NCBI RefSeq assembly: GCF_029892105.1
Contig: NZ_JARZAJ010000005.1
Span: 62,001-126,000, forward strand
Reading direction: 5' to 3'
From: Kitasatospora sp. GP82
GTDB lineage: Bacteria > Actinomycetota > Actinomycetes > Streptomycetales > Streptomycetaceae
DNA length: 64,000 nt
Positions 45,547-55,307 of the stretch are shown here, piece by piece (position 1 is the first letter of the stretch; every line of letters starts with the position of its first letter). Under the pieces are notes generated by a model. It saw only the letters and a list, made by a program, of their open reading frames with translations. It was not told the origin of the DNA and searched no databases. A program made the position numbers and the translations under genes.

Positions 45547-45582
45547 TGCGGGTGGCTGCGCGCCCTCGTGCAGCCACCCGCA
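45547..45582 (+). terminator. Terminator of the cassette operon
   Basis: TGCGGGTGGCTGC (45547-45559) pairs with 45570-45582 over 13 bp with a 10-base loop, 47 bases after the kinase stop. Confidence 0.75.
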
Positions 45583-45796
45583 GGGTGGGCTCGTCCTTCT
45601 GGGCGGGCCGGTCGCGTTGGGATATCCAATGCGACAACTTGCTCCGCCTGCGGCATCAGTCCGGTCCCCCAGCGGCCAGTCCATCGCAGTGATCCTGAAC
45701 GCCGTGATGGCGTTGCAGTCGTCCCAGTCGTTGCATGGCTGGTCAGGCTGGTACGGGTGACGGGCGCGGGACGGTTGGACTCGTTGCGGGGAAGTG

Positions 45797-45830
45797 ACCC
45801 GTCCCCGCTCTGAGCTGGGCGGGGACGGGT
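45797..45830 (-). terminator. Terminator downstream of the DUF3631 remnant
   Basis: ACCCGTCCCCGC (45797-45808) pairs perfectly with 45819-45830. It lies 18 bases beyond the DUF3631 stop. Confidence 0.75.
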
Positions 45831-45848
45831 GGTACGGGTGGCGAAGGG

Positions 45849-46696
45849 TCAGCGGCCGATGCCGGCGGGCTGTCCGGCCGGCTCGGGGCAATAGCGGCTC
45901 CAGGCGTCGAGGAAGCTGTTACGGGTGAAGCCCTTGCGCTGGGTGTCGCGGTCGAAGCGGATGTTCGCCGAGCTGACGCCGTAGTCCTTGAGCAGGAGCT
46001 GCAGGCCCCGTGCGCTCAGCCCGGTGGGTCCGCATTCGGCCCACGGAGCCTCGCTGTCGGCCTTCAGCGCGGTCAGGATGTGCTCGGTGGACAGGGCGTC
46101 CGGGTTGCCGCACGCAGCGTGGGCCGGTTGCGCTGGTGACCTGCGTTCAGGAGGCCGCGCAGGTCCTCGTTCTTCTCTGCCGCCTTGACGCTGCCGAACA
46201 GGGTGTCAGCCTCGTCCACCAGCAGGGTCGGTGGCTTGCTGGTGATCGACCGAAAGATGGCTGCCGAGGACGCGTTGACCGTGATGAGCGGATCGTGGCA
46301 GGTCTCGGTGATCACATCGAGCAGCCGCGACTTTCCACACCGCTTGGCCGAACCGATGACCGACATGCGCGGAGCGTGCTGCCACGCGGGCTGCAGGTGG
46401 CTGGCTGCCACCCACAAGGTCACCGCGTCAAGGGCATGCTCGGACGGCAGAATGACGAACCGGGCGATGGCTGACCGAAGTTCGGTCAGCAGGTCCGCGC
46501 CCGGCGTGACCGGGCCGTCGGTGTCGCCGGTCACCCCATCAAGGGCAACCCGGTCATCTGACCGGGTCACCAGCTCGTCGAGCTCAGCCTCGACCGTCGG
46601 CCCGCCATTCTGTCCACAGGCTGTGGGCGGGGTAAGGCCAGTGAGCAGGCTGATGACCGGGTCAGTGACCGGCTGGTCGGCGGTCACGTCGGTCAC
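45849..46696 (-). pseudogene. DUF3631 protein of an actinomycete integrative element, internally deleted and frameshifted
   Basis: The N-terminal frame (from about 46696) contains the DUF3631 P-loop VIGSAKRCGKSRLLDVI and Walker-B-like LLVDEADTLF, then LRGLLNAGHQRNRPTLRA, after which the frame ends with unrelated residues near 46073. A second frame from about 46050 to 45849 encodes the family's normal C-terminus: GPTGLSARGLQLLLKDYG, SSANIRFDRDTQRKGFTRN and FLDAWSRYCPEP. About 130 residues of the middle are missing. The family occurs in the replication modules of AICE-type elements. The loss explains why the element is probably no longer mobile on its own. The upstream frame stays open beyond 46696, so the true start is unclear. 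Confidence 0.8.
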
Positions 46697-46794
46697 CCCG
46701 GTCAGCCCGGCGGAGTTCCGGTCAGCGTCGCCGGTCAGTCCGACGTTCTGACCGGTCGCCGGGCGGTACTGACCGGGCTGACCGGGGATCGCGG

Positions 46795-47343
46795 TGGCGG
46801 GCCGACCACGAGAAGTGGGGCGCGGCCTGGGTCGAGACCGGCCGGGTCTTCACCAAGGAGAACAGTGAGTGGCTGCACCCCATGGCCATCACCGACCGGT
46901 TCCGCGAGCTGTCCGAAGGGGCCGATCTGCCGCCGATCCGCCTGCACGACCTCCGGCACGGCGCGGCGAGCCTCGCTCACGCAGCGGGCGCCGACCTCCA
47001 CACGATCAAGGAAATGCTCGGCCACTCCTCGATCGGCATCACCTCGGACACCTACACGACCCTGCTCCCCCAGGTCGACCGCGCCATCGCCGAGGCGGCG
47101 GCCCGCCTCGTCCCCCGCGCCAACAAGCCGCGCAAGGTTGCCGAGTCCACCCCGGCATCCCCCACGACCCCGCCATCCGCTCACGCATCGCTCACGCAAA
47201 CGGCCTCGGACGAGAAGTCCGAGGCCGGCGATGAAGCCCCCAGAAGGCCAAAGCTGCAGCTCATCCGGGGTGGAAACGAGAGCCCCCTGTCGGGTTCGAA
47301 CCGACGACCCCCGCTTTACAAGAGCGGTGCTCTGGCCAGCTGA
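46795..47343 (+). pseudogene. Tyrosine integrase, 5'-truncated
   Basis: An open frame with no start before 46882 encodes the C-terminal ~170 residues of a pSAM2-type site-specific integrase: WVETGRVFTKENSEWLHP, then the catalytic HxLRH box (RLHDLRHGAASL), LGHSSIGITSDTY with the second His and the nucleophilic Tyr, and a basic tail. Roughly 230 N-terminal residues, including the first catalytic Arg, are missing; at the 5' edge the sequence joins the DUF3631 remnant. The frame runs into the tRNA gene and stops inside it, as in many elements where int overlaps the attachment site. Excision would need help from another integrase. Confidence 0.85.
47280..47322. other. Attachment site copy, tRNA side (att, right)
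   Basis: 43 bases identical to 38620-38662, forming the 3' half of the intact tRNA-Thr gene and adjacent to the integrase remnant. Confidence 0.88.
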
Positions 47344-47354
47344 GCTAAGGAGGC
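47281..47354 (-). tRNA. tRNA-Thr (anticodon TGT)
   Basis: On the minus strand a complete 74-base cloverleaf can be drawn: acceptor GCCTCCT/AGGGGGC with one G-T pair, D-arm GCTC/GAGC, anticodon stem CCGCT/AGCGG with loop CTTGTAA (anticodon TGT), and T-arm GTCGG-TTCGAAC-CCGAC. CCA is not encoded. Its 3' half is supplied by the integrated element, so the gene was restored on integration. A TAGACT box (plus 47394-47399) could be part of its promoter. Confidence 0.93.
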
Positions 47355-47503
47355 GCGGTGACCGTCCGCGGTTGACCACGGCGGCACCAGGGGCAGTCTA
47401 CCGGGACGGCGGCGGGTGGTGGTGGCGGATATCAAGGTGACCGGTATGACCGGGCTGTCCGGGTTGTGATCGGATTGATGTCGAATTCGGGTGCGGTGGG
47501 GGG

Positions 47504-47532
47504 CTGACAGCGGGTGAACCGGCGGGTAGCGT
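47504..47532 (+). promoter_or_regulatory. Vegetative promoter of msiK
   Basis: CTGACA (47504-47509), 17 bases, then TAGCGT (47527-47532): a near-consensus HrdB promoter about 115 bases before the msiK start. Confidence 0.65.
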
Positions 47533-47647
47533 CGCCGGGAGTCGGCTCACCGGGTGGTTCAGACCACTGCGGAAGGGCGGCTACGGACAACCCAACCCTT
47601 TACTCGGATCGTCCGGCACGTTCCTGCCGGTGAAGGAGAGCACAGCC

Positions 47648-48739
<1,092 letters not shown>

Positions 48740-48754
48740 ACAACGGCCAACGGC

Positions 48755-48791
48755 GGTGAGCCTCGGCGGACGGTGTCCGCCGGGGCTCACC
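48755..48791 (+). terminator. Terminator after msiK
   Basis: Arms 48755-48771 and 48775-48791 pair over 17 bp with one T-G pair and a 3-base loop, 16 bases after the msiK stop. Confidence 0.88.
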
Positions 48792-48984
48792 CCTTTCCGG
48801 CCCTCCCTCGTACGCACCGCCGCCCGCACCGTGCACCCTTCGCACGTACCACGCACGCCTCGCACGTACGTGGCCCCTTTCGGCAGCCGCACGTCAACAC
48901 GATGACCGGACGAATCAGGACACGAATCACTCGATGGTGTAACGGAGTGCAACTCAAACCCCACCCAGCGCTACTCTCCTGAAC

Positions 48985-49422
48985 GTGAAACAGCTCGTTC
49001 GCCGCATCGGCCAGACCGTCGCCCTCACGCTGCCCGTCATCCTGGTGACCACCGGCACCCTTGCCGTGACCCGCGTCCCGTGGGCGCCGCCCACCGGTCT
49101 CGACCAGCAGGTGGTCGCGGCGTCCAGCGGCGACGGGACCATCGGCCGCGCCACCACGACCTCCAACACCGAGGGGCTCTCCCCGCAGGACGCGCTCCGC
49201 GCCGACCTGATGGACGAGCTGCGCAACCACAACCCGGGGACCGCGCTCGACCTGCTGGAGCGCACCATGCGCGAGAAGCCCACGCTCACCCCGTACTGCA
49301 GCACGCTCGCTGCGGAGCTCGGCCGCGCCGCCGTCCGCAAATACCAGGGCGACGTCCAGCGGGCCCGCTCGTTCGCCCGCCCGGTCTGCGACGGCTCCTT
49401 CGCTGCGGGCGTGGTCGGCTGA
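48985..49422 (+). CDS. Small secreted or membrane-anchored hypothetical protein
   Basis: The 145-aa product has an N-terminal signal or anchor helix (VRRIGQTVALTLPVILVTTGTLAVT, residues about 5-29), then a soluble helical domain (SPQDALRADLMDELRNHNPGTALDLLERTMREKPTLTPYCSTLAAELGRAAV) with two cysteines (PYCSTL and PVCDGS). No lipobox is present. The GTG start lies 7 bases after TACTCT (48972-48977), so its mRNA is probably leaderless. Homologues between msiK and the nucleotidyltransferase are common in Streptomyces as I recall; the function is unknown. Confidence 0.78.
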   Translation: MKQLVRRIGQTVALTLPVILVTTGTLAVTRVPWAPPTGLDQQVVAASSGDGTIGRATTTSNTEGLSPQDALRADLMDELRNHNPGTALDLLERTMREKPTLTPYCSTLAAELGRAAVRKYQGDVQRARSFARPVCDGSFAAGVVG

Positions 49423-49573
49423 CCGTACGGGCACCCGGTACCACCGCCGGCGTACGAACGCCGAGCACCGACTGCCCCACGGGTACCGGGCGCCACGCGG
49501 GTACCGAGTGCAGAACGGGCGGTGCCGCTCCAGCAGGAGTCGCTCTTCGACCGGGGACCCTATTGTTCTCGCT

Positions 49574-50374
49574 ATGACCGCTGCCGACGCCATGCCGCCG
49601 CTCCCGCACGCCGCGCCCCTCCCCGTGCCACCGCACGTCGGCCCGCCGACCGTGACCCAGGCCGTCATCCTGGCGGGCGGTCAGGGATCCCGGTTGCGTC
49701 CGTACACCGACGACCGGCCGAAGCCGCTGGTCGAGATCCCGGGGACCGGGACGCCGATCGTCGGGCACCAGCTGGCGTGGCTGGCCGCCGAGGGTGTCAC
49801 CGACGCCGTGATCTCCTGCGGCCACCTGGCCGAGGTGCTTCAGGAGTGGCTCGACAGGGCCGATCTGCCGCTGAACGTCCGTACCGTCGTGGAGACCGAG
49901 CCGCTCGGGCGCGGCGGCGGTCTGAAGCACGCCTCTAAGGCGCTGCCGCGCCCGGACGAACCCTGGTACGCCACCAACGGCGACATCTGGACCCGCTTCA
50001 GCCTCCGTGACATGGCCGCCTTCCACCACGAGCGGGACGCCATCGCGACGCTCGCACTGGCCCGGCCTCGCATCCCCTGGGGCGCCGTGGAGACGGACCG
50101 GTTCGGCAATGTGCTGGACTTCATCGAGTCGCCGCCCTCACCGTTCCTGATCAACGCCGGGCTGTACGTCTTCGGGCCGGAGTTCCGGGAGCTGCTGCCT
50201 GACATCGGCGACCACGAGCGGACCACCTTCCCCCAACTCGCCCGCAACAGGCGGCTGGCGGGCTACCAGCTGCCGCAGGGCTGCTACTGGCGGGCCATCG
50301 ACACCGCGAAGGACCTCACCGAGGCGGCCAAGGAACTGGCCTCCGGGGCTGGAAGCCCGACCATCGCCTCCTGA
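49574..50374 (+). CDS. NDP-sugar pyrophosphorylase-type nucleotidyltransferase
   Basis: The 266-aa protein has the nucleotidyltransferase signature AVILAGGQGSRLRPYTDDRPKPLVEI (residues about 29-54), the catalytic Asp of the NGD motif (WYATNGDIWTRF) and the late NAGLYVFGPEF segment of sugar-1-phosphate nucleotidylyltransferases, but not the extra hexapeptide domain of GlmU or the larger GDP-mannose enzymes. It would make an NDP-sugar for cell-wall or exopolysaccharide synthesis; the substrate is not predictable. The ATG is 7 bases after TATTGT (49561-49566), another leaderless arrangement. A 13-bp terminator stem follows beyond a Pro-type repeat tract. Confidence 0.88.
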   Translation: MTAADAMPPLPHAAPLPVPPHVGPPTVTQAVILAGGQGSRLRPYTDDRPKPLVEIPGTGTPIVGHQLAWLAAEGVTDAVISCGHLAEVLQEWLDRADLPLNVRTVVETEPLGRGGGLKHASKALPRPDEPWYATNGDIWTRFSLRDMAAFHHERDAIATLALARPRIPWGAVETDRFGNVLDFIESPPSPFLINAGLYVFGPEFRELLPDIGDHERTTFPQLARNRRLAGYQLPQGCYWRAIDTAKDLTEAAKELASGAGSPTIAS

Positions 50375-50378
50375 CCCC

Positions 50379-50414
50379 CGCGCCCTCGCCCTCGCCCTCG
50401 CCTGCGCCCTCGCC
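50379..50414. repeat. Hexanucleotide tract
   Basis: CGCCCT is repeated about six times with one variant (CGCCTG) just after the nucleotidyltransferase stop. Not coding in a supported gene. Confidence 0.7.
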
Positions 50415-50468
50415 TGGATACGCCCCCACGCAAGCCGCCGCGAACCGCAGGCGGAGAGCGCACGGAAA

Positions 50469-50508
50469 CGGCTGCCGGGCCCCTCCCGAAGGAGAGGCCC
50501 GGCAGCCG
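50469..50508. terminator. Bidirectional terminator, nucleotidyltransferase / DoxX-like gene
   Basis: CGGCTGCCGGGCC (50469-50481) pairs perfectly with 50496-50508, and an inner CCTCC/GGAG extends the stem. It lies between convergent genes. Confidence 0.85.
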
Positions 50509-50521
50509 TACGTCGACGCGA

Positions 50522-52219
50522 TCAGACGGTCATGGTTCCCGGCCTCCCGCTGTCGTGCCGGGCGCCGTCCATCCCGAGCGTGGGCAGGTCGGTCAGCCGG
50601 CCGCTCCCCAGCACCCCGCCGAGCAGGCCGCCGCCGGTGGAGCCGGGCTTCGGGGTGGAGCCGCTCGTGCCCGTGGCGCCGCTTCCGGCGCCGCCGCTGC
50701 GGCCCCCGGCACCGCCGGAGGTGCCACCTGTGCTGTCGGCGGAGCTGCTCGGGCTCCGGTCCGTCTTCGAGGTGGAGTGGGACTTCCCGGTCCTGGACGA
50801 CGAGGGCGACGGCGACGCGGAGGGCGAAGGCGAGGCCGGGCGCGCAGCGGACGAGGAGCTGGGCGAGGGCGTGCTGCTCCGGCTCGGCGCCGTGGACTGG
50901 CCGGTGGCGGGCCATACCGGCGAGCCGTACTCGGTCGGCGGTTTGGCGGGCCCGGGGGCCGGGCGGCCGCCTGTACGGACCGCTGCGCCCAGTGTGGAGC
51001 CGAGCAGCAGGGTCGTCCCGATCACCAGGGCGGTGACCACCGCGCCCCGGCGCAGGATCCGGCGGCGCAGCGCGGCCGGGGCGTCGGAGCCGTACCGGCG
51101 CCATGCGTCCAGGGCGATCCGCCCGTCCAGCGAACCGAACGGGGCGCCGGCGATCAGCAGTGGACTCCAGGCCGCCAGGAAGATGAGGTCGGGTGCGTCG
51201 TAGACGGGGACGGCCCGCCAGCTGACGGTGAAGAGCAGGGCCGCGGAGAGCACCATCGCGGCGCCTGCCGCGAGCCGCTGCCAGAGGCCGAGGATGGAGA
51301 GCACGCCCACCACGACCTCGGTGAACGCGACCCCGAGCCCGGCACCGACGGGATGCGCCATGGCGAAGTCGAGCAGCGGCTGCGCGACCTTCCAGGGGTG
51401 CAGCGAGCCGAGCCAGCGCATCATCGAGCCGCGCTGGCCGCCGTCGAAGTACACCGGGTCGCAGAGCTTGCTGAACCCGGCGTAGACCGAAAGCGAGCCC
51501 AGCAGCACGCGTAGCGGCAGCAGGACGAGACCCAGGTCGACCTTCCGGCCCGGGTACCAGGCGTGCCTGGTCTCCCCGCTGGGCAGCGGACCGACCTCGG
51601 ACAGCTCGCCGCTGGGGCGCCAGGCGGGCCCCACCCTGATGCCCGGGCCACCGTGCCCTGCCCGACCGCCGTAACCGGCTGCGCGGCCGGGGCCGTCGGG
51701 CGAGCCCGACTGCCTGGGCACGGCGTGCCCGTACGGCTCGAGCCGCTGGGTGTCGTCCATCGCGAAGGAGCCTGACCCGCCACCGGGCCCGCCTGCGGGA
51801 GCGGGCACGGTGCTGAGGCGGACGGCTTCGAGCAGCTGGGTCGCCGCCAGGTCGCCCGGCGCGGCCTGCCCGGTCCAGGTGACGGCGGTGACCCGGCCCT
51901 TGCGACGGACGGGCGTGCCGACGGACCCGACCAGACCGATCCCGGCCAGCGCCGGGAACGCCGAACTGTCCACCACGACCTGCGGAGTACCCATTGGCCT
52001 GCTGCCGAGGCTCTGCATGCCGTACGGGTCGCCGAAGGCCGCACCGGCCGGGGCATCAATGATCGGGGCCACCGGGGCGGCGAGCCGTACCCGGAAGCTG
52101 GCCTGGGTGCTGCTGAGGCGGGCCGGGTCCGACGGCACCTTGACCGTGTTGAGGCCGGGGCCGTCGTCTATCCCCGCCGTGCTGCCCTGCCCCGGGCGCC
52201 GAGGTGTTCTGGTGTCCAC
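50522..52219 (-). CDS. DoxX-family membrane protein with long N- and C-terminal extensions
   Basis: Residues about 225-395 form the DoxX-like four-helix domain: LGLVLLPLRVLLGSLSVYAGFSKLCDPVYF, a long loop, AFTEVVVGVLSILGLWQRLAAGAAMVLSAALLFTVSW, and a fourth helix before the cytoplasmic LDAWRRYGSDAPAALRRR. A further hydrophobic stretch follows (VVTALVIGTTLLLGSTLGAAV). The N-terminal 200 residues are low complexity with short beta-like elements; the C-terminal 130 are Ser/Pro/Gly-rich and probably exposed. DoxX proteins occur in thiol/redox membrane complexes. The GTG start at 52219 has no clear ribosome site; an 8-bp inverted repeat lies 7 bases upstream. Confidence 0.82.
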   Translation of the reverse strand: MDTRTPRRPGQGSTAGIDDGPGLNTVKVPSDPARLSSTQASFRVRLAAPVAPIIDAPAGAAFGDPYGMQSLGSRPMGTPQVVVDSSAFPALAGIGLVGSVGTPVRRKGRVTAVTWTGQAAPGDLAATQLLEAVRLSTVPAPAGGPGGGSGSFAMDDTQRLEPYGHAVPRQSGSPDGPGRAAGYGGRAGHGGPGIRVGPAWRPSGELSEVGPLPSGETRHAWYPGRKVDLGLVLLPLRVLLGSLSVYAGFSKLCDPVYFDGGQRGSMMRWLGSLHPWKVAQPLLDFAMAHPVGAGLGVAFTEVVVGVLSILGLWQRLAAGAAMVLSAALLFTVSWRAVPVYDAPDLIFLAAWSPLLIAGAPFGSLDGRIALDAWRRYGSDAPAALRRRILRRGAVVTALVIGTTLLLGSTLGAAVRTGGRPAPGPAKPPTEYGSPVWPATGQSTAPSRSSTPSPSSSSAARPASPSPSASPSPSSSRTGKSHSTSKTDRSPSSSADSTGGTSGGAGGRSGGAGSGATGTSGSTPKPGSTGGGLLGGVLGSGRLTDLPTLGMDGARHDSGRPGTMTV

Positions 52220-52225
52220 ACCCGT

Positions 52226-52248
52226 CTAACCGGGTGACGGCCGGTTAG
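52226..52248. promoter_or_regulatory. Inverted repeat upstream of the DoxX-like gene
   Basis: CTAACCGG (52226-52233) and CCGGTTAG (52241-52248), a perfect 8-bp inverted repeat with a 7-base spacer, lies 6 bases upstream of the GTG start, where a repressor would block transcription or initiation. Confidence 0.55.
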
Positions 52249-52434
52249 GACACTCTCCCGAGTGGATTCCTGGCGCCGATTGAAGTGATCATGCGCAAAC
52301 CGATCGAGCCCGGTCAGGCCCGATCGGTTGACGGTCAGAAATCCGGTGCCCCGGGTCACCCGCAGGCGACGGGAACCTCGGTCGGCCGAGCCCGGACGTG
52401 CACGCCCGGAGCTCCCGAGGCTCCCGCGGCGGCG

Positions 52435-53430
52435 TCAGCCGCGCTTCGCCCGCTGCCGCGCGGCCTCGTACAGCACGATGCCCGCCGCGACACCGGCGTT
52501 CAGCGACTCGGTCTCACCCGGCATCGGGATCCGGACCCGGATGTCGCAGGTCTCGGAGACCAGGCGGGACAGGCCCCGGCCCTCGCTGCCCGCGACGATC
52601 ACGACCGGGCCGGTCAGCACGTCCAGGTCGGCGATCTCGGCCTCGCCGTCGGCGGCCAGGCCGACCACCATCAGACCGGCCTTCTGGTACGCCTCCAGGG
52701 CCCGGGTCAGGTTGGTGGCCCGGGCGACGGGCAGCCGCGCCGCCGCGCCGGAGGAGGTCTTCCAGGCGCCCGCCGTCATACCGGCGGCCCGACGCTCGGG
52801 GATGACCACACCGTGCGCGCCGAAGGCGGCGGCGGAGCGGACCACGGCGCCGAGGTTACGGGAGTCGGTGACCCCGTCCAGCGCCATGATCAGCGCGTCC
52901 TCGCCGGACTCGGAGGCGGCCTCGACCAGCTCGTCGGGGTGCGCGTACTCGTACGGCGGGACCTGGAGCACCAGGCCCTGGTGGTTGAGCCCGCCGGTCA
53001 TCTGGTCCAGCTGCGCGCGCGGGGCCTCCATCAGCGGGACACCCCGCTCGTTGGCGGCCTGGAAGGCGTCACGGACGCGGTCGTCGGTCTCGATGAACTG
53101 CATCACGTACAGCGCGGTGGCCGGAACGCCGCCCTTCAGGGCCTCGACCACCGAGTTGCGGCCGACCACCAGCTCGGCAGCGCCCGCACCACCACGGCCA
53201 CCACGGCCGCCGGCACCCGCGCGGCGCATACCGGCACGCGCCTTGGCGTCCCGCTCGCGCTTCAGCGCGGCGTTGGCGGCGCGCTGCTTGGGGTGACCCT
53301 TGCGAGCCTCACCGGGCGGGGTCGGGCCCCGGCCCTGGAGCGACTTCCGGCTGTGGCCACCGGTACCGACACTCGCGCCCTTCTTCGATCCGGGGTTGCG
53401 GCGGTTCCTGCGTGCGCTGTTGCCGGCCAT
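52435..53430 (-). CDS. rlmB: 23S rRNA 2'-O-ribose methyltransferase RlmB (SpoU family)
   Basis: The 331-aa protein has an Arg/Lys/Gly-rich N-terminal extension of about 85 residues, then the substrate-binding L30-like domain (ELVVGRNSVVEALKGG) and the SPOUT catalytic domain with motif 1 ALDGVTDSRNLGAVVRSAAAFGAHGVVIP, motif 2 VAGSEGRGLSRLV and motif 3 IPMPGETESLNAGVAAGIVLYE. RlmB methylates G2251 (E. coli numbering) in the peptidyl-transferase P loop. The long basic N-terminus is usual in actinobacteria. The gene follows cysS by 155 bases in the same direction. Confidence 0.92.
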   Translation of the reverse strand: MAGNSARRNRRNPGSKKGASVGTGGHSRKSLQGRGPTPPGEARKGHPKQRAANAALKRERDAKARAGMRRAGAGGRGGRGGAGAAELVVGRNSVVEALKGGVPATALYVMQFIETDDRVRDAFQAANERGVPLMEAPRAQLDQMTGGLNHQGLVLQVPPYEYAHPDELVEAASESGEDALIMALDGVTDSRNLGAVVRSAAAFGAHGVVIPERRAAGMTAGAWKTSSGAAARLPVARATNLTRALEAYQKAGLMVVGLAADGEAEIADLDVLTGPVVIVAGSEGRGLSRLVSETCDIRVRIPMPGETESLNAGVAAGIVLYEAARQRAKRG

Positions 53431-53585
53431 GGCTGTACTTCCTGTCTGTCCGTCACGCCCGGCGGCCGTCGGCCGCCCACGGCATGCTCTGCGTCATGTG
53501 GGCCCCTCCCCGTCCGTCGCCGGACAAGGAGGGAGGGCCGCACCGGTCCGGCACGGCCCACCCTCACCCCTTCACCGCAAAGGGG

Positions 53586-54980
53586 TTACTGGTTGTTGAT
53601 CGTCCAGCGCGAGCCGGACGGGGTGTCCTCGATCGACAGCCCGGCCAGCGCGAGCTGGTCACGGATGGCGTCCGCGGTGGCGAAGTCCTTGCGGGCCCGG
53701 GCCGCCTGCCGCTGCTCCAGCACCAGCTGGACCAGCGAGTCCACCACCCCGTGGAGGTCGTCGCCCCGGTCGGCCCCGGCCCACTGCTCGTCGAGCGGGT
53801 CGAGACCCAGTACACCGAGCATCGCACGGACCTCGGCGAGTCGCGCCACCGCGCTCTCCTTGTCGTCCGCGGTGAGCGCGCTGTTGCCCTGCCGGACGGC
53901 GGTGTGCACGACCGCGAGCGCCTGCGGCACACCGAGGTCGTCGTCCATCGCCTCGGCGAAGGCCAGCGGCACCTCGGGCGCCGCGTCCACCGGGCCGCAG
54001 CGCTCGATCGCGCGCTGGATGAAGCCCTCGATCCGGGCGAAGCCGGTCTCGGCCTCGCCGATCGACTCCTCGCTGTACTCGATCATCGAGCGGTAGTGCG
54101 GAGCGGCCAGGTAGTAGCGGAGCACGATCGGCCGCCAGCGCTGGACCATCTCGGAGATCAGCACCGAGTTGCCGAGCGACTTGCTCATCTTCTCGCCGCT
54201 CATGGTGACCCAGGCGTTGTGCACCCAGAAGTTGGCGAAGTCGTCGCCGAAGGCCCTGGACTGGGCGATCTCGTTCTCGTGGTGCGGGAAGATCAGGTCG
54301 AGGCCGCCGCCATGGATGTCGAAGGCCTTGCCCAGGTACTTGTGCGCCATGGCCGAGCACTCCAGGTGCCAGCCGGGACGCCCCCGGCCCCACGGGGTGT
54401 CCCAGCTGGGCTCACCCTCCTTGGCCCGCTTCCACATCGCGAAGTCGCGCGGGTCGCGCTTGCCGGTCTCGCCCTCGCTCTCGGGCTGCAGCAGGTTCTC
54501 CAACCGCTGGTTGGAGAGCCCGAGGTACTGGGGGAAGGTGCCCACGGCGAAGTAGACGTTGCCCTCGGACTCGTACGCATGCCCCTTCGTGATGAGCTTC
54601 TGCATCATCTCGATCATCTCGGGGATGTGTCCGGTGGCACGCGGCTCCACGGAGGGCGGCAGGCAGCCCAGCGTGGCGTAGCCCTCGTTGAAGGCCCGCT
54701 CGTTGGTGTACGCGATCTGCCACCACGGGGTGCCGAGTTCGCGCTCCTTCTTGATCACCTTGTCGTCGATGTCCGTGACGTTGCGGACGAAGGTGACCTG
54801 GTAGCCGCGGTAGCCGAACCACCGGCGCATGATGTCGAAGTTGAGGTAGGACCGGATGTGTCCGATGTGCGGGGCCGCCTGGACGGTCGCGCCACACAGG
54901 TACATCGAGACACAGCCCGGTACAAGCGGGACGAAGTCGCGTACCTGGCGGGTGCTGGTGTCGTACAGGCGAAGGCTCAC
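53586..54980 (-). CDS. cysS: Cysteinyl-tRNA synthetase
   Basis: The 464-aa class I synthetase shows the N-terminal zinc and HIGH-type site (CGATVQAAPHIGHIRSYLNFD), the Cys/His zinc ligands later (GWHLECSAMA; FPHHENEIAQS), the KMSKS loop (MSGEKMSKSLGN) and the anticodon-binding helical C-terminus. It charges tRNA-Cys. GTG at 54980 is chosen because the conserved N-terminus MSLRLYDTSTRQVRDF begins there and a TACGCT -10 box (54988-54993) lies exactly 7 bases upstream, implying a leaderless mRNA; the longer start at 55019 has no support. MshC is a relative, but this full-length form with a normal C-terminus is CysS. Confidence 0.96.
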   Translation of the reverse strand: MSLRLYDTSTRQVRDFVPLVPGCVSMYLCGATVQAAPHIGHIRSYLNFDIMRRWFGYRGYQVTFVRNVTDIDDKVIKKERELGTPWWQIAYTNERAFNEGYATLGCLPPSVEPRATGHIPEMIEMMQKLITKGHAYESEGNVYFAVGTFPQYLGLSNQRLENLLQPESEGETGKRDPRDFAMWKRAKEGEPSWDTPWGRGRPGWHLECSAMAHKYLGKAFDIHGGGLDLIFPHHENEIAQSRAFGDDFANFWVHNAWVTMSGEKMSKSLGNSVLISEMVQRWRPIVLRYYLAAPHYRSMIEYSEESIGEAETGFARIEGFIQRAIERCGPVDAAPEVPLAFAEAMDDDLGVPQALAVVHTAVRQGNSALTADDKESAVARLAEVRAMLGVLGLDPLDEQWAGADRGDDLHGVVDSLVQLVLEQRQAARARKDFATADAIRDQLALAGLSIEDTPSGSRWTINNQ

Positions 54981-55307
54981 AGCGTCAAGCGTAGTGGGCG
55001 GCAGGGGGTGCCCCGCCACCTTTCCGGCCCGCAGTCCTCAGTTCTTCGTCGTATCCACACCGCAGCGGGGGCCGCTCGAACGCCGCCCACCGTCCGCACG
55101 GGTGCGGCCGACCGCCGTGCGGGGCCCGCTCCGGCAGACCGCTCGGACACTCCCGTCCTGGCTGTCGCCAACGGCCCCGCAGCACGAAGCATCCTTGCGA
55201 GCGACTCCCGGCCGACCGGCAGTCTCCATCGACTCCCTTGCGGAAAAGACGAATTGACTGTCAGTCAGCACATGAGCCCGCCGGATGGAACGCAACGGCC
55301 GGGGTGA

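Larger units (their letters stand above)
45501..45848. other. Region between the cassette and the broken DUF3631 gene
   Basis: About 350 bases with two terminator hairpins (45547-45582 and 45797-45830). Low-complexity frames are present on both strands; no gene is supported. Confidence 0.5.
38620..47322. mobile_element. Integrated element at tRNA-Thr (about 8.7 kb), partly decayed
   Basis: A 43-bp identical direct repeat (38620-38662 and 47280-47322) consists of the 3' half of tRNA-Thr(TGT) plus one base. The complete tRNA is at the right end next to a truncated tyrosine integrase, exactly as after integration of an actinomycete integrative and conjugative element or related island. Inside are a broken integrase and a broken DUF3631 protein, both usual in such elements, and an apparently intact cargo operon. 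No conjugation (TraB/FtsK) gene remains. The left 600 bases are visibly AT-richer than the chromosome. Confidence 0.85.

Noticed and set aside
46630-46800. Iteron-like origin (many GGTCA words)
   Set aside because: The repeats fall in codons for VT/TGD-type low-complexity sequence of the DUF3631 frame, with irregular spacing; no origin can be claimed.
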